Shown piece after piece: positions 35,744 to 44,995 of a stretch of 64,000 nt of DNA; within the stretch, counting starts at the first letter, position 1, and each line of letters opens with the position of its first letter. The notes beneath the pieces are model-generated. The model was given only the letters and a program-made list of their open reading frames with translations, had not been told where the DNA came from and did not search any database. This DNA is from Burkholderia cepacia (GTDB lineage Bacteria; Pseudomonadota; Gammaproteobacteria; Burkholderiales; Burkholderiaceae), in the NCBI RefSeq assembly GCF_029962485.1, contig NZ_CP073637.1:3100001-3164000 (forward strand), read 5' to 3'. Both the position numbers and the translations under genes were made by a program.

Positions 35744-36829
35744 ATGGAGAAGCAACCAGACTCGTCGCGCGATGCGCAGAATCGCGAACCGCACCTGCGC
35801 AGCGTGCGGCTGACGAGCGACTTCAGCCTGCCGAAGCTGTCGGCGCTCGAGATCGGCAGCTACCTGTTCGCGATCCTGGCCATGTGGCTCGTGATCGAGC
35901 TCAAGCTGCTCGGCGGGCTGCTGGCCGGCCTGCTCGTCTACCAGCTGATCCACACGATCGCCCCCGTGATCGAACGCCACACCACGAGCATGCGCGCGCG
36001 CTGGGTCGCCGTCGTGCTGCTGTCGATCGCGATCGTCGGCGCGCTGACGAGCCTGACGATCGGCATCATCGAACACTTCGAGCGCACGGTGCCGAACCTG
36101 CAGAGCCTGCTCGACCAGCTGATGCAGATCGTCGAGCAAACCCGCGCGCGCACGCCGGCCTGGATCGCGAACCTGCTGCCCGTCGACGTCGAGCAGATGA
36201 AGACGAAGGCCGCCGTGCTGATGCACTCGCACATGGACCAGCTCCAGCAGAGCGGCAAGAGCGTCGCGCGCGGCTTCGGCCACATACTGTTCGGGATGAT
36301 CATCGGCGCGATGATCGCGATCGGCGTCGAACACGGCAAGGTGCGCCGGCCGCTGTCGACCGCGCTGGTCACGCGCGTGTCGCGCTTCGCCGACGCATTC
36401 CGCCGGATCGTGTTCGCACAGATCAAGATCTCCGCGATCAACGCGGCGTTCACCGGCATCTACCTGCTCGTCGCGCTGCCGATCTTCCACCAGCGGCTGC
36501 CGCTGTCGAAAACGCTCGTGCTCGTCACGTTCATCGTCGGCCTGCTGCCCGTGATCGGCAACCTGATCTCGAACACACTGATCGTCGCCGTGTCGCTGTC
36601 GGTCAGCATGGGCACCGCAATCGCGTCGCTCGCATTCCTCGTGATCATCCACAAGCTCGAATACTTCCTGAACGCGAAGATCATCGGCGGCCAGATCGAG
36701 TCGCGCGCGTGGGAGCTGCTGCTCGCGATGCTGATCATGGAAGCCGCGTTTGGGCTGCCCGGCGTGATCGCCGCGCCGATCTTCTATGCGTACCTGAAAC
36801 GCGAGCTGTACCTGCTGCGGCTGATCTGA
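35744..36829 (+). CDS. AI-2E family (PerM/TqsA-like) transporter
   Basis: This 361-residue membrane protein of the AI-2E transporter superfamily has clustered N-terminal helices (IGSYLFAILAMWLVIELKLL), a central coiled cytosolic/periplasmic segment with QSLLDQLMQIVEQTRAR, and a C-terminal helix bundle containing LVTFIVGLLPVIGNLISN and AAFGLPGVIAAPIFYAYL. Family members export small molecules or Na+/Li+; the substrate here is unknown. The ATG at 35744 is preferred because AGGA lies 8 bases upstream; an ATG at 35717 is in frame. It ends just before a strong terminator shared with purU. Confidence 0.85.
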   Translation: MEKQPDSSRDAQNREPHLRSVRLTSDFSLPKLSALEIGSYLFAILAMWLVIELKLLGGLLAGLLVYQLIHTIAPVIERHTTSMRARWVAVVLLSIAIVGALTSLTIGIIEHFERTVPNLQSLLDQLMQIVEQTRARTPAWIANLLPVDVEQMKTKAAVLMHSHMDQLQQSGKSVARGFGHILFGMIIGAMIAIGVEHGKVRRPLSTALVTRVSRFADAFRRIVFAQIKISAINAAFTGIYLLVALPIFHQRLPLSKTLVLVTFIVGLLPVIGNLISNTLIVAVSLSVSMGTAIASLAFLVIIHKLEYFLNAKIIGGQIESRAWELLLAMLIMEAAFGLPGVIAAPIFYAYLKRELYLLRLI

Positions 36830-36855
36830 AGACGCCCGCGCGCCCAGGCTCGAGC

Positions 36856-36896
36856 AATAAAAAACGCCGCACCCCGTAAAGGGTGCGGCGTTTTTG
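36856..36896. terminator. Bidirectional terminator between permease and purU genes
   Basis: AAAAAACGCCGCACCC pairs with GGGTGCGGCGTTTTT around a short loop. A runs on one side and T runs on the other let it serve both converging genes. Confidence 0.92.
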
Positions 36897-36920
36897 CTGG
36901 TACGGGCCCGCGCCAGTCAA

Positions 36921-37805
36921 TCAGCGGAACACGACCGTCTTCGTCCCGTTCAGCACGATCCGGTGCTCGACGTGCCACTTCACCGCGCGCGCGAGCGTCA
37001 CGCACTCGACGTCGCGGCCGATCGCGGTCAGCTGGTCGGGCGTCATGCTGTGGTCGACGCGCTCGACTTCCTGCTCGATGATCGGGCCTTCGTCGAGATC
37101 GGTCGTCACGTAGTGCGCGGTCGCGCCGATCAGCTTCACACCGCGGTCGAACGCCTGGTAGTACGGCTTCGCGCCCTTGAAGCTCGGCAGGAACGAATGG
37201 TGGATGTTGATCGCACGCCCGGCGAGCTGCTCGCACATGTTCGGCGACAGGATCTGCATGTAGCGCGCGAGCACGACGAGATCGGCCTGGTGCTCGTCGA
37301 TCACTTCCAGCACGCGCGCTTCCTGCGCGGCCTTCGCGGCATCGGTCGAACCGCCGATCAGCGGAAAGTGATGGAACGGGATGTTGTAGCTCGCGGCGAG
37401 CTGGTAGAACTCCTTGTGGTTCGACACGATCGCCGGTATCTCGATCGGCAGCTGGCCGGTGCGATAGCGGAACAGCAGGTCGTTCAGGCAATGGCCGATC
37501 TTCGACACCATGATCACGACGCGCGGCTTCACGGCCGCGTCGTGCAGCTCCCAGCGCATCGAGAACTGCTCGGCGAGCGGTGCGAACTCCTTGCGCAGCG
37601 TGTCGAGCGCCGTCGCGGCATCCGTGCCGTCGCCGTCCTGCTCGAAGTGCACGCGCATGAAGAACTCGCTGGTGCGGCTGTCGCCGAACTGCGCCGAATC
37701 GAGGATGTTGTTGCTGCGGTCGAACAGGAAGCCCGAGACCGCGTGGACGATGCCGTGCCGGTCAGGGCACGACAGTTTCAAGATAAAGCTGTGATCGGTC
37801 GGCAT
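36921..37805 (-). CDS. purU: Formyltetrahydrofolate deformylase
   Basis: This 294-residue enzyme hydrolyses 10-formyl-THF to THF and formate, balancing one-carbon pools. An N-terminal ACT domain (LKLSCPDRHGIVHAVSGFLF) covers about residues 8-85. The formyltransferase domain follows with NHKEFYQLAASYNIPFHHFP near 128, the catalytic region INIHHSFLPSFKGAKPY near 232 with the essential His, and ATAHYVTTDLDEGPIIEQ with the conserved Asp. The ATG at 37805 has GGGAG about 8 bases upstream. It is followed by the shared terminator. Confidence 0.95.
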   Translation of the reverse strand: MPTDHSFILKLSCPDRHGIVHAVSGFLFDRSNNILDSAQFGDSRTSEFFMRVHFEQDGDGTDAATALDTLRKEFAPLAEQFSMRWELHDAAVKPRVVIMVSKIGHCLNDLLFRYRTGQLPIEIPAIVSNHKEFYQLAASYNIPFHHFPLIGGSTDAAKAAQEARVLEVIDEHQADLVVLARYMQILSPNMCEQLAGRAINIHHSFLPSFKGAKPYYQAFDRGVKLIGATAHYVTTDLDEGPIIEQEVERVDHSMTPDQLTAIGRDVECVTLARAVKWHVEHRIVLNGTKTVVFR

Positions 37806-37861
37806 GACCGCTACTCCCTTTGTTTCCGTATTCGTCAAATTGCCCGTTCGCCGCGCCTGCG

Positions 37862-38728
37862 TCACGCGGCCGGGGCGAACAGCGCGTCGATGCCGGCCGC
37901 GTCGGCCGCCGGAATCCAGCCGTGGCGCAGCAGCGTGTCGAGCGTCGCGAGGCTCGCGTCCATCGTCGCGCGGCCTTCACGCAGCCAGCCGATCACCTCG
38001 GGCACGCCGGCCAGCAGGTGCTCGGCCACTTCGCCGTCCTGGTTGCGCGGCGCGAAGTCGTTCGGCAGCGGCAGGTCGTACACGAAAATCAGTTCGGACT
38101 GCGTGCCTTCCGGCAGCGAGTTCAGCACCTGCACCGCTCGGCCCGCGATCGCGCGCGCGGCCAGTTCTGGCGGAATGCCGGCTTCTTCCCAGCACTCCTT
38201 CGCGAGCGTCTCGTGAACGCCCAGGCCCCAGCCGATGCCCCCCGCGACGACGTTGTCGAGCATGCCGGGGTCGGTGGCCTTGGTCTCGCTGCGGCGGCCG
38301 AGCCACATCTGCGGCACGGCCGCAGCGCGCGGCTCGCCCGGCGCAACCGCATATTCTACGATGCCGTTCACGTGCACCGCATAGGTCTGCGTGCCGAAGA
38401 AGCGCGACGCGGCGCGCTCGATGTACGCGAGCGGCGGATCGTCGAAGCGGTTGCGGATCGCGTAGATCTCGTCGCGCCAGCCGGGAATCGCGCCTTCGGC
38501 CGCGAGCGCGCCGATCGCACTTGCCAGCGCCATGCTGCGCGCGTCGACCGAGTCGTAGCGCGCCGACAGCACGACACGCTCGTCGGACAGCTCGAACACG
38601 TCGGGCCAGCGCGCGAGCTTCGCGACGTCCTGGCGGCGCACCCAACCGACCGCCTGGCCGGCGATCTCGAAACGCAGGTGCGCGGCCGGATCGAAACGGC
38701 GCGCGGCCGCGATACACGGAAACGTCAT
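37862..38728 (-). CDS. NUDIX hydrolase with DUF4743 N-terminal domain
   Basis: This 288-residue protein has an N-terminal DUF4743-like domain (about residues 1-115) and a NUDIX domain. The NUDIX box reads GGIGWGLGVHETLAKECWEEAGIP, with the EEAG portion intact around residue 185 (only part is quoted as contiguous motif: ECWEEAGIP). Plant and yeast relatives act on thiamine-derived diphosphates, which is the best guess for substrate but unproven. The ATG at 38728 starts 5 bases after the LysE-type gene stop, so the two are likely co-transcribed. Confidence 0.85.
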   Translation of the reverse strand: MTFPCIAAARRFDPAAHLRFEIAGQAVGWVRRQDVAKLARWPDVFELSDERVVLSARYDSVDARSMALASAIGALAAEGAIPGWRDEIYAIRNRFDDPPLAYIERAASRFFGTQTYAVHVNGIVEYAVAPGEPRAAAVPQMWLGRRSETKATDPGMLDNVVAGGIGWGLGVHETLAKECWEEAGIPPELAARAIAGRAVQVLNSLPEGTQSELIFVYDLPLPNDFAPRNQDGEVAEHLLAGVPEVIGWLREGRATMDASLATLDTLLRHGWIPAADAAGIDALFAPAA

Positions 38729-38733
38729 CGCGA

Positions 38734-39348
38734 TCAGTCCTTCAGCGCGACGCGGATGCCGATCGCGATGAACGTCGCGCCGGCGATCCGGTCGAGCCAC
38801 ACGCCGGCCTTCGGGCGGCGCTTCAGCCATGCGCCGATCATGCCCGCGCCGACGCCGAACAGCGAGAAGACCACGGCCGTCTGTAGCATGAACAGCGCGC
38901 CGAGTTCGAACATCTGCAGCGTCACGCCCTGGGCGCCATGCGGATCGACGAACTGCGGCAGGAACACGACGAAGAACAGCGTGACCTTCGGGTTCATCAG
39001 GTTGCCGATCACGCTCTGCCGGAAGATCGTGCCGAGCGGCTGCGGCGGGCGCGCATGCGCGTTCGCGAGGCCCTGGCTGCGCAGCGCCTTGATACCGATC
39101 CACACGAGATAGGCCGCGCCCGCGAGCTTCAGGATCTGGAACGCGACCGGCGACGAACGCAGCACGGCCGCGACGCCGAGCGCCGCGAGCGTCGTGTGGA
39201 ACAGGATCCCGGCGGTGAAGCCGAGCGCGGCGACGAAGCCGGCCGCGCGGCCCTGCGAGATGCCGCGCGCGAGCACCTGCAGGTTGTCGGGACCGGGCGC
39301 GAACGTGATCGCGATCGACGTGGCGAGAAACAGCATGAAGTTGGGCAT
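38734..39348 (-). CDS. LysE/RhtB family amino-acid exporter
   Basis: This 204-residue protein has about six predicted helices. It shows the family signature FAPGPDNLQVLARGISQGRA at residues 17-36, GFTAGILFHTTLAALGVAAV near 43, GAAYLVWIGIKALRS near 76 and GNLMNPKVTLFFVVFLPQF near 113. These proteins export amino acids such as homoserine, leucine or threonine. Substrate cannot be inferred from sequence. It is upstream of and nearly touching the NUDIX gene. Confidence 0.9.
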   Translation of the reverse strand: MPNFMLFLATSIAITFAPGPDNLQVLARGISQGRAAGFVAALGFTAGILFHTTLAALGVAAVLRSSPVAFQILKLAGAAYLVWIGIKALRSQGLANAHARPPQPLGTIFRQSVIGNLMNPKVTLFFVVFLPQFVDPHGAQGVTLQMFELGALFMLQTAVVFSLFGVGAGMIGAWLKRRPKAGVWLDRIAGATFIAIGIRVALKD

Positions 39349-39390
39349 CGGTGACCTCGCTGTATGACGGACGCTAACGCTGGCCTGCGC

Positions 39391-39957
39391 TCAGTGGCCG
39401 CCGAATTCGGTAACGGTATAGACGGGCAGGCCCGCGTTGCGCAGCAGCGCCGAGCCGCCGAGATCGGGCAGGTCGATGATCGCCGCGCCTTCGACGACCA
39501 CCGCGCCGAGCCGCTGCAGCAGGTTGCGCCCCGCCATCATCGTGCCGCCGGTCGCGATCAGGTCGTCCATGATGATCACGCGGTCGCCGGGGCGGCACGC
39601 GTCTTCGTGGATCTCGACCGTCGCGCTGCCGTATTCGAGGTCGTACGATTCCGAGCGCGTCTTGTACGGCAGCTTGCCGACCTTGCGGATCGGCACGAAG
39701 CCCACGCTCAGTTCGTACGCGACGATCGGCGCGATGATGAAGCCGCGCGCGTCGAGGCCCGCGACGTAGTCGAGCTTCGCATCGACATAGCGTTCGACGA
39801 ACAGGTCGACGAGGATGCGCAGCGCCTTCGGGCTCTGCAGCAGCGTCGTAATGTCGCGGAACTGCACGCCCGGCTGCGGCCAGTCGGGCACCGTGCGGAT
39901 CTGGCTGTGGATGAAGGCGACCGGATCGAGCGGTGCGCCCGACGACGAATGCGGCAT
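39391..39957 (-). CDS. apt: Adenine phosphoribosyltransferase
   Basis: This 188-residue enzyme salvages adenine to AMP with PRPP. It has FRDITTLLQ near residue 33, the adenine-site region [17 protein letters not shown] near 67, [19 protein letters not shown] (flexible loop), and the PRPP-binding motif [17 protein letters not shown] near 126. The ATG at 39957 is chosen because GGAGAG lies about 9 bases upstream; a 13-codon upstream extension lacks support. Confidence 0.95.
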   Translation of the reverse strand: MPHSSSGAPLDPVAFIHSQIRTVPDWPQPGVQFRDITTLLQSPKALRILVDLFVERYVDAKLDYVAGLDARGFIIAPIVAYELSVGFVPIRKVGKLPYKTRSESYDLEYGSATVEIHEDACRPGDRVIIMDDLIATGGTMMAGRNLLQRLGAVVVEGAAIIDLPDLGGSALLRNAGLPVYTVTEFGGH

Positions 39958-40039
39958 GAAACTCTCCGAAAAAAACGGTGCGCGAAGATCGGGCACCGTT
40001 TCGAATAAATACGGGTCAGGTTATCAAACCAAGCGCGGC

Positions 40040-42046
40040 TCAGGCGGCCGCGGCCGGCGGATCGCGCCGATGGCGGGACAACCGCTCCTCCGCGAGCGCG
40101 AGCGCCTCGGGCAGCCCGCGCAGCACCACGATGTCGCTCGCGCGCAGCTTGGTCTGCGGATCGGGTTCGACGCCGCGGATGCCGTGCCGGCGGATCGCCG
40201 TGACTTCCAGCCCGAGCGCATACAGCCCGAGCTCTTCCAGCGAACGCCCGACCGCGTCCGCGCGCGCATCGACCGGCACCGATTGTAGCCGCACCTGCTC
40301 GTGGTCGTCGTCGTCCGCGTCGTCCGCACCGCGGAAATAGCCGCGCAGCAGGCTGTAACGCTCGTCGCGCATTTCCTCGACGCGCCGCACGACCTTGCGC
40401 ATCGGCACGCCGACCAGCACCAGCGTGTGCGACGCGAGCATCAGGCTGCCCTCGACGATCTCCGGAATCACCTCGGTCGCGCCTGCCGCGAGCAGCTTCT
40501 CGAGATCGGCATCGTCGACGGTACGCACGATCGCCGGCAGCGTCGGCTCGAGCTCGTGCACGTGGTGCAGCACGCGCAACGCCGACGGCGTGTTCGCATA
40601 GGTGATCGCAACGGCCGCCGCACGGTGGATACCGGCCGCGAGCAGCGACTCGCGGCGCGCCGCGTCGCCGAACACGACCGATTCGCCGGCCGTCGCGGCC
40701 GCGCTCACGCGATCGGGATCGAGGTCGAGCGCGACGTACGAAATGCCTTCCTGTTCGAGCATCCGTGCCAGGTTCTGCCCCGCACGGCCGTAGCCGCAGA
40801 TGATCACGTGGCCGCGCTGCTTCAGGCTTTGCGTCGCGATCCGAGTCATCTGCAGCGACTGCTGCATCCATTCCGTCGACGACAGCCGCATCACGATCCG
40901 GTCGGCGTTCTGGATCAGGAACGGCGCGGCGAGCATCGACAGCAGCATCGACGCGAGGATCGCCTGCAGCAGCGTCGAATCGACGAGATGCCGGTCGAGG
41001 ATCAGGTTCAACAGCACGAAGCCGAATTCGCCGGCTTGCGCGAGGCCGATGCCGGTGCGCATCGCGACGCCCGGCGTCGCGCCGAACAGCCGCGCAAGCC
41101 CCGCGATCATCGTCCCCTTGAACAGGATCTGGCCGACGAAGAAGCCCAGCACGAGCAACGGGTGCTCCCAGATCACGCGCGGATCGAGCAGCATCCCCGT
41201 CGTCACGAAGAACAAGCCGAGCAGCACGTCGCGGAACGGCTTGATGTCCTCTTCCACCTGATGGCGGAACGGCGTCTCGGAGATGAGCATCCCCGCGATG
41301 AACGCGCCGAGCGCGAGCGACAGGCCGAAGCGGTCGGTGATGAACGCGGCGCCGAGCGTGACGAGCAGCAGGTTCAGCACGAACAATTCCTGCGAGCGGC
41401 GCCGCGCGACGACGTTGAGCCAGCGCGTCATGAAGCGCTGGCCGATGACCAGCAGCAGCGTGAGTGCGATCACGATCTTCACGGCCGCGAAGCCGAGCGT
41501 GATCGCGAGGTCCTTCGACGATTCGGCGCCGAACGCGGCGATCACGATCAGCAGCGGCACCACCGCGAGATCCTGGAACAGCAGCACGCCGAAGATGTTG
41601 CGACCGTGCTCGGTCTCGATCTCGAGCCGCTCGGCGAGCATCTTCGACACGATCGCCGTCGACGACATCGCGAGCGCGCCGCCGAGCGCGATGCTGCCCT
41701 GCCACGTGATGTGCACCCAGTGCTCGAACACCATGCCGAGCACAAGCGCGAGCACGAGCGTCGCGACCACCTGCAGCAACCCGAGCCCGAACACGAGCCG
41801 CTGCATCGCCCTCAGCTTCGCGAGCGAGAATTCGAGGCCGATCGAAAACATCAGGAACACCACGCCGAACTCCGCGAGGTGCTCGGCCCGTTCGAGATCC
41901 GCGGCGATGCCGAGCGAATGCGGGCCGACCAGGATGCCGACGGTCAGATAGCCGAGCATCGGCGGCAGGTTCAACGAGCGGAATACGACGACGCCCACCA
42001 CCGAGGCCAGCAGCAGCAGCAGGGTCATTTCGAGCGGGGAAATCAC
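40040..42046 (-). CDS. kefB: Kef-type CPA2 cation/proton antiporter with TrkA domains
   Basis: This 668-residue protein has a CPA2 antiporter membrane domain (about residues 1-380) with MLGYLTVGILVGPHSLG, GVVFLMFSIGLEFSLAKL, the ion-site motif GVLLFQDLAVVPLL and GIGLAQAGEFGFVLL. A TrkA-N Rossmann domain follows from about 405 (VIICGYGRAGQNLARML), then a C-terminal TrkA-C/RCK-C domain ending near 650. It likely moves K+ or Na+ in exchange for protons under nucleotide control. The GTG at 42046 matches the family opening (SPLEMTLLLLL) and has GAGG upstream; a GTG 30 bases earlier adds ten residues. An acidic Asp/Glu insert near 585 is unusual but short. Confidence 0.9.
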   Translation of the reverse strand: MISPLEMTLLLLLASVVGVVVFRSLNLPPMLGYLTVGILVGPHSLGIAADLERAEHLAEFGVVFLMFSIGLEFSLAKLRAMQRLVFGLGLLQVVATLVLALVLGMVFEHWVHITWQGSIALGGALAMSSTAIVSKMLAERLEIETEHGRNIFGVLLFQDLAVVPLLIVIAAFGAESSKDLAITLGFAAVKIVIALTLLLVIGQRFMTRWLNVVARRRSQELFVLNLLLVTLGAAFITDRFGLSLALGAFIAGMLISETPFRHQVEEDIKPFRDVLLGLFFVTTGMLLDPRVIWEHPLLVLGFFVGQILFKGTMIAGLARLFGATPGVAMRTGIGLAQAGEFGFVLLNLILDRHLVDSTLLQAILASMLLSMLAAPFLIQNADRIVMRLSSTEWMQQSLQMTRIATQSLKQRGHVIICGYGRAGQNLARMLEQEGISYVALDLDPDRVSAAATAGESVVFGDAARRESLLAAGIHRAAAVAITYANTPSALRVLHHVHELEPTLPAIVRTVDDADLEKLLAAGATEVIPEIVEGSLMLASHTLVLVGVPMRKVVRRVEEMRDERYSLLRGYFRGADDADDDDHEQVRLQSVPVDARADAVGRSLEELGLYALGLEVTAIRRHGIRGVEPDPQTKLRASDIVVLRGLPEALALAEERLSRHRRDPPAAAA

Positions 42047-42157
42047 AGGCGAAGCGTCCTCGTTCGTCGGGGCCACGGCAATGCGGGCGCGGGTGGTGGC
42101 GGTGGACAGGCGACATCGGACGAGACCGAAGGCCCGGCGCGGCGAACAAACGCCTTT

Positions 42158-42172
42158 GCTATACTCCGCGCA
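42158..42172 (+). promoter_or_regulatory. Extended -10 promoter, kdsD likely leaderless
   Basis: TGCTATACT is an extended -10 with the -10 hexamer at 42160-42165. Only six bases separate it from the kdsD ATG, so transcription should begin at or next to the ATG. No Shine-Dalgarno sequence fits in that space. This is inference from spacing. Confidence 0.45.
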
Positions 42173-43155
42173 TGATAGCGAAAATCAATGATGACCGGGC
42201 GCTCGCGCTCGCCCGCGACGTGCTCGACATCGAGGCGGACGCCGTGCGCGCGCTGCGCGACCAGCTCGACGGCGGCTTCGTCCAGGCCGTCGCGCTGCTG
42301 CTCGGCTGCCGCGGCCGCGTGGTGGTGTCCGGCATCGGCAAATCGGGGCATATCGCCCGCAAGATCGCAGCCACACTGGCCAGCACCGGTACGCCGGCCT
42401 TCTTCGTCCACCCTGCCGAGGCCAGCCACGGCGACCTCGGGATGGTCACCTCCGACGACGTCTTCATTGGCATCTCCTATTCCGGCGAATCGGAAGAACT
42501 CGTCGCGATCCTGCCGCTCGTGAAGCGGATCGGCGCGAAGCTGATCGCGATCACGGGCCGCGCGGAGTCGAGCCTCGGCACGCTCGCCGACGTGAACCTG
42601 AACGCCGCGGTGTCGAAGGAAGCGTGTCCGCTGAACCTCGCGCCCACCGCGAGCACGACCGCCGCGCTCGCGCTCGGCGATGCGCTTGCCGTCGCCGTGC
42701 TCGACGCGCGCGGCTTCGGTTCGGAAGATTTCGCGCGCTCGCACCCGGGCGGCGCGCTCGGCCGGCGCCTGCTCACCTACGTGCGCGACGTGATGCGCTC
42801 GGGCGACGACGTTCCGTCCGTCGGGCTCGACGCGACGCTGTCGGACGCGCTGTTCCAGATCACCGCGAAGCGCCTCGGCATGACGGCCGTGGTCGACGCC
42901 GGCGGCAAGGTCGTCGGCATCTTCACGGACGGCGACCTGCGCCGCGTGCTCGCGCGCGACGGCGATTTCCGCACGCTGTCGATCACCGACGTGATGACGC
43001 GCGACCCGCGCACGATCGCACCGGATCATCTCGCGGTCGAAGCCGTGGAACTGATGGAGCGCCACCGGATCAACCAGATGCTCGTGGTCGATGCCGACGG
43101 CGCGCTGATCGGCGCGCTGAACATGCACGACCTGTTTTCGAAGAAGGTGATCTGA
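42172..43155 (+). CDS. kdsD: D-arabinose 5-phosphate isomerase
   Basis: This 327-residue enzyme converts ribulose-5-P to arabinose-5-P, the first step to Kdo. A SIS domain (about residues 35-185) shows VVVSGIGKSGHIARKIAATL, TPAFFVHPAEASHGDLGM and GISYSGESEEL. Two CBS domains follow (DVMRSGDDVPSVG near 205 and DVMTRDPRTIAPD near 273). Full length for the KpsF/GutQ/KdsD family. The stop overlaps the kdsC start (TGATG), and it heads the kdsD-kdsC-lptC-lptA-lptB run. Confidence 0.95.
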   Translation: MIAKINDDRALALARDVLDIEADAVRALRDQLDGGFVQAVALLLGCRGRVVVSGIGKSGHIARKIAATLASTGTPAFFVHPAEASHGDLGMVTSDDVFIGISYSGESEELVAILPLVKRIGAKLIAITGRAESSLGTLADVNLNAAVSKEACPLNLAPTASTTAALALGDALAVAVLDARGFGSEDFARSHPGGALGRRLLTYVRDVMRSGDDVPSVGLDATLSDALFQITAKRLGMTAVVDAGGKVVGIFTDGDLRRVLARDGDFRTLSITDVMTRDPRTIAPDHLAVEAVELMERHRINQMLVVDADGALIGALNMHDLFSKKVI

Positions 43156-43691
43156 TGAGCGCAGCGCTGACTGCGGCCGAACGCGCGAGCCGCGTGAAGC
43201 TCATGATTTTCGACGTCGACGGCGTGCTGACCGACGGCGGCCTGTTGTTTACCGCGGCCGGCGACACGATGAAGTCGTTCAATTCGCTCGACGGCCACGG
43301 TGTGAAGCTGCTCGGCGAAGCCGGCATCGCGACCGCGATCATCACGGGCCGCCGCTCGGATATCGTCGCGGCGCGCGCGAAGGAAATGAAGATCGCGCAC
43401 CTGTTCCAGGGCGTCGAGAACAAGCTCACCGTGTTCGCCGACCTGATCGCGTCGCTCGGCCTCACCGCCGACGCGTGCGGCTACATGGGCGACGACTGGC
43501 CCGACCTGCCCGTGATGCTGCGTTGCGGCTTCGCGACGGCCCCCGCGAACGCGCACCCCGAGGTGATCGCCCGCGCGCACTGGGTGGCCGAGGCCCGCGG
43601 CGGCCAGGGCGCCGTGCGCGAAGTCTGCGACGCGATCCTGCGCGCGCAGCGCCGCTACGACGCGCTGCTCGCAGCGGCCTGCGGAGCCTGA
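43155..43691 (+). CDS. kdsC: 3-deoxy-D-manno-octulosonate 8-phosphate phosphatase
   Basis: This 178-residue HAD-superfamily phosphatase releases Kdo from Kdo-8-P. The nucleophile motif is IFDVDGVLTDG near residue 19, motif II is IITGRRS near 63, and the Mg-binding end motif is MGDDWPDLPVM near 112. It is small and cap-less, as expected for the tetrameric KdsC class. It is translationally coupled to kdsD and followed 3 bases later by lptC. Confidence 0.95.
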   Translation: MSAALTAAERASRVKLMIFDVDGVLTDGGLLFTAAGDTMKSFNSLDGHGVKLLGEAGIATAIITGRRSDIVAARAKEMKIAHLFQGVENKLTVFADLIASLGLTADACGYMGDDWPDLPVMLRCGFATAPANAHPEVIARAHWVAEARGGQGAVREVCDAILRAQRRYDALLAAACGA

Positions 43692-43694
43692 CGG

Positions 43695-44309
43695 ATGAAT
43701 ACGCATTTCCGCTGGACCCAGCTGCTGCCGCTCGTCGCGGTCGCCGCGCTCGCGGGCATCACGTGGTGGCTGCTGCAGGCCACGCTGCCGCCGCCCGGCG
43801 AGGGCATCGTGCAGCCGAAGCGCCACACGCCCGACTATTTCGCGGACAACTTCTCGGTCACCGAGCTCGACCAGTCCGGCACGACCCAGTACCGGCTGAC
43901 GGCCGCGAAGCTGATCCATTACGAAGACACTGAAAACAGCGACCTGACCGATCCGGCCATGCGCGCGTTCCAGCCCGGCAAGCCGGTCGTGACGACCACC
44001 GCGAAGCGCGGCACCGTCAACGGCGACGTGTCGATCGTCGATTTGTACGACAATGCGCGCATCCTCCGTGCGGCCGGCGGCGGCGATCCGCAGATGCAGG
44101 CTGATTCCCAGCATTTCCGGATCTTCGTCAATGACGATGTGATCCAGACCGAAAAGCCGGTTAAACTTCAGCGCGGCCTGTCGCTCGTCAACGCGACCGA
44201 CGGCATGAAGTACAACAACGTCACCCGGGTCATCGAGCTTTACGGCAACGTGCGCGGCACGATCGCCGCCGCGGACACGTCCGGCGGCTCGAAAGGTCAA
44301 CCCAAGTGA
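43695..44309 (+). CDS. lptC: LPS export system protein LptC
   Basis: This 204-residue bitopic protein has one N-terminal helix (LLPLVAVAALAGITWWLL) and a periplasmic beta-jellyroll domain from about residue 40 (DYFADNFSVTELDQSGTTQY). LptC takes LPS from the LptB2FG transporter and passes it to LptA. The stop overlaps the lptA GTG start (GTGA). LptF and LptG are not in the window, which is usual for this split arrangement. Confidence 0.92.
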   Translation: MNTHFRWTQLLPLVAVAALAGITWWLLQATLPPPGEGIVQPKRHTPDYFADNFSVTELDQSGTTQYRLTAAKLIHYEDTENSDLTDPAMRAFQPGKPVVTTTAKRGTVNGDVSIVDLYDNARILRAAGGGDPQMQADSQHFRIFVNDDVIQTEKPVKLQRGLSLVNATDGMKYNNVTRVIELYGNVRGTIAAADTSGGSKGQPK

Positions 44310-44995
44310 CGCATCCCTCACGTGACTGCATGAACGAACCGTTCCCTCGACAGATTTCCGGCGGCGCTGCGCGCGCCGTCCGCGCCGCGCTCGCCGCGAC
44401 GCTCGTGGCGCTCCCGCTGATCGGGCTGGCGCCGCTCGCCCATGCCGAGAAGGCCGACCAGAGCAAGCCGATCAACGTCGAGGCCGACAACCTGACCTAT
44501 GACGACCTGAAGCAGGTCACGGTCGCGACCGGCAACGTCGTGATCACGAAGGGCACGATCATCATCAAGGGCGATCGCGTCGAAGTGCGCCAGGACCCGG
44601 AAGGCTATCAGTACGCAACGTCGTTCGGCAGCGGCAAGAAGCACGCGACGTTCCGCCAGAAGCGCGAAGGCCTCGATGAATACATCGACGGTGACGGCGA
44701 GCGCATCGACTACGACGGCAAGCAGGACCTGACCACGCTGACGACCGCCGCGACCGTACGCCGCCTGCAGGGCTCGTCGACTGTCGCCGATACCGTGCAC
44801 GGCAGCGTGATCACGTACGACGGCCAGCGTGACTTCTATACCGCGAAGGGCGGCAAGGACGTCGCCGCGCCGGGCAACCCGAACGGCCGCGTGCGCGCGA
44901 TGCTGTCGCCGAAGAATGGCGGCCCCGCGCCGCTGAACGGCGCGCCGGCAAAGCTGTCGCCGTCGACCACGATCCAGGGAGCGCCGGGCCAATGA
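44306..44995 (+). CDS. lptA: LPS transport periplasmic protein LptA
   Basis: This 229-residue periplasmic protein has a signal peptide ending near LAHAEKA (about residue 49 from the GTG start). An OstA-like domain follows with [39 protein letters not shown] and [13 protein letters not shown]. LptA oligomers form the LPS bridge to the outer membrane. The GTG at 44306 overlaps the lptC stop; an ATG at 44330 is in frame and would shorten the long signal region. The tail is Pro/Ser/Ala-rich. Confidence 0.93.
   Translation: MTHPSRDCMNEPFPRQISGGAARAVRAALAATLVALPLIGLAPLAHAEKADQSKPINVEADNLTYDDLKQVTVATGNVVITKGTIIIKGDRVEVRQDPEGYQYATSFGSGKKHATFRQKREGLDEYIDGDGERIDYDGKQDLTTLTTAATVRRLQGSSTVADTVHGSVITYDGQRDFYTAKGGKDVAAPGNPNGRVRAMLSPKNGGPAPLNGAPAKLSPSTTIQGAPGQ

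Noticed and set aside
40301..42175. A long plus-strand frame opposite the Kef-type antiporter
   Set aside because: The translation is His/Arg/Glu-rich without domains, while the opposite strand has clear antiporter and TrkA motifs.
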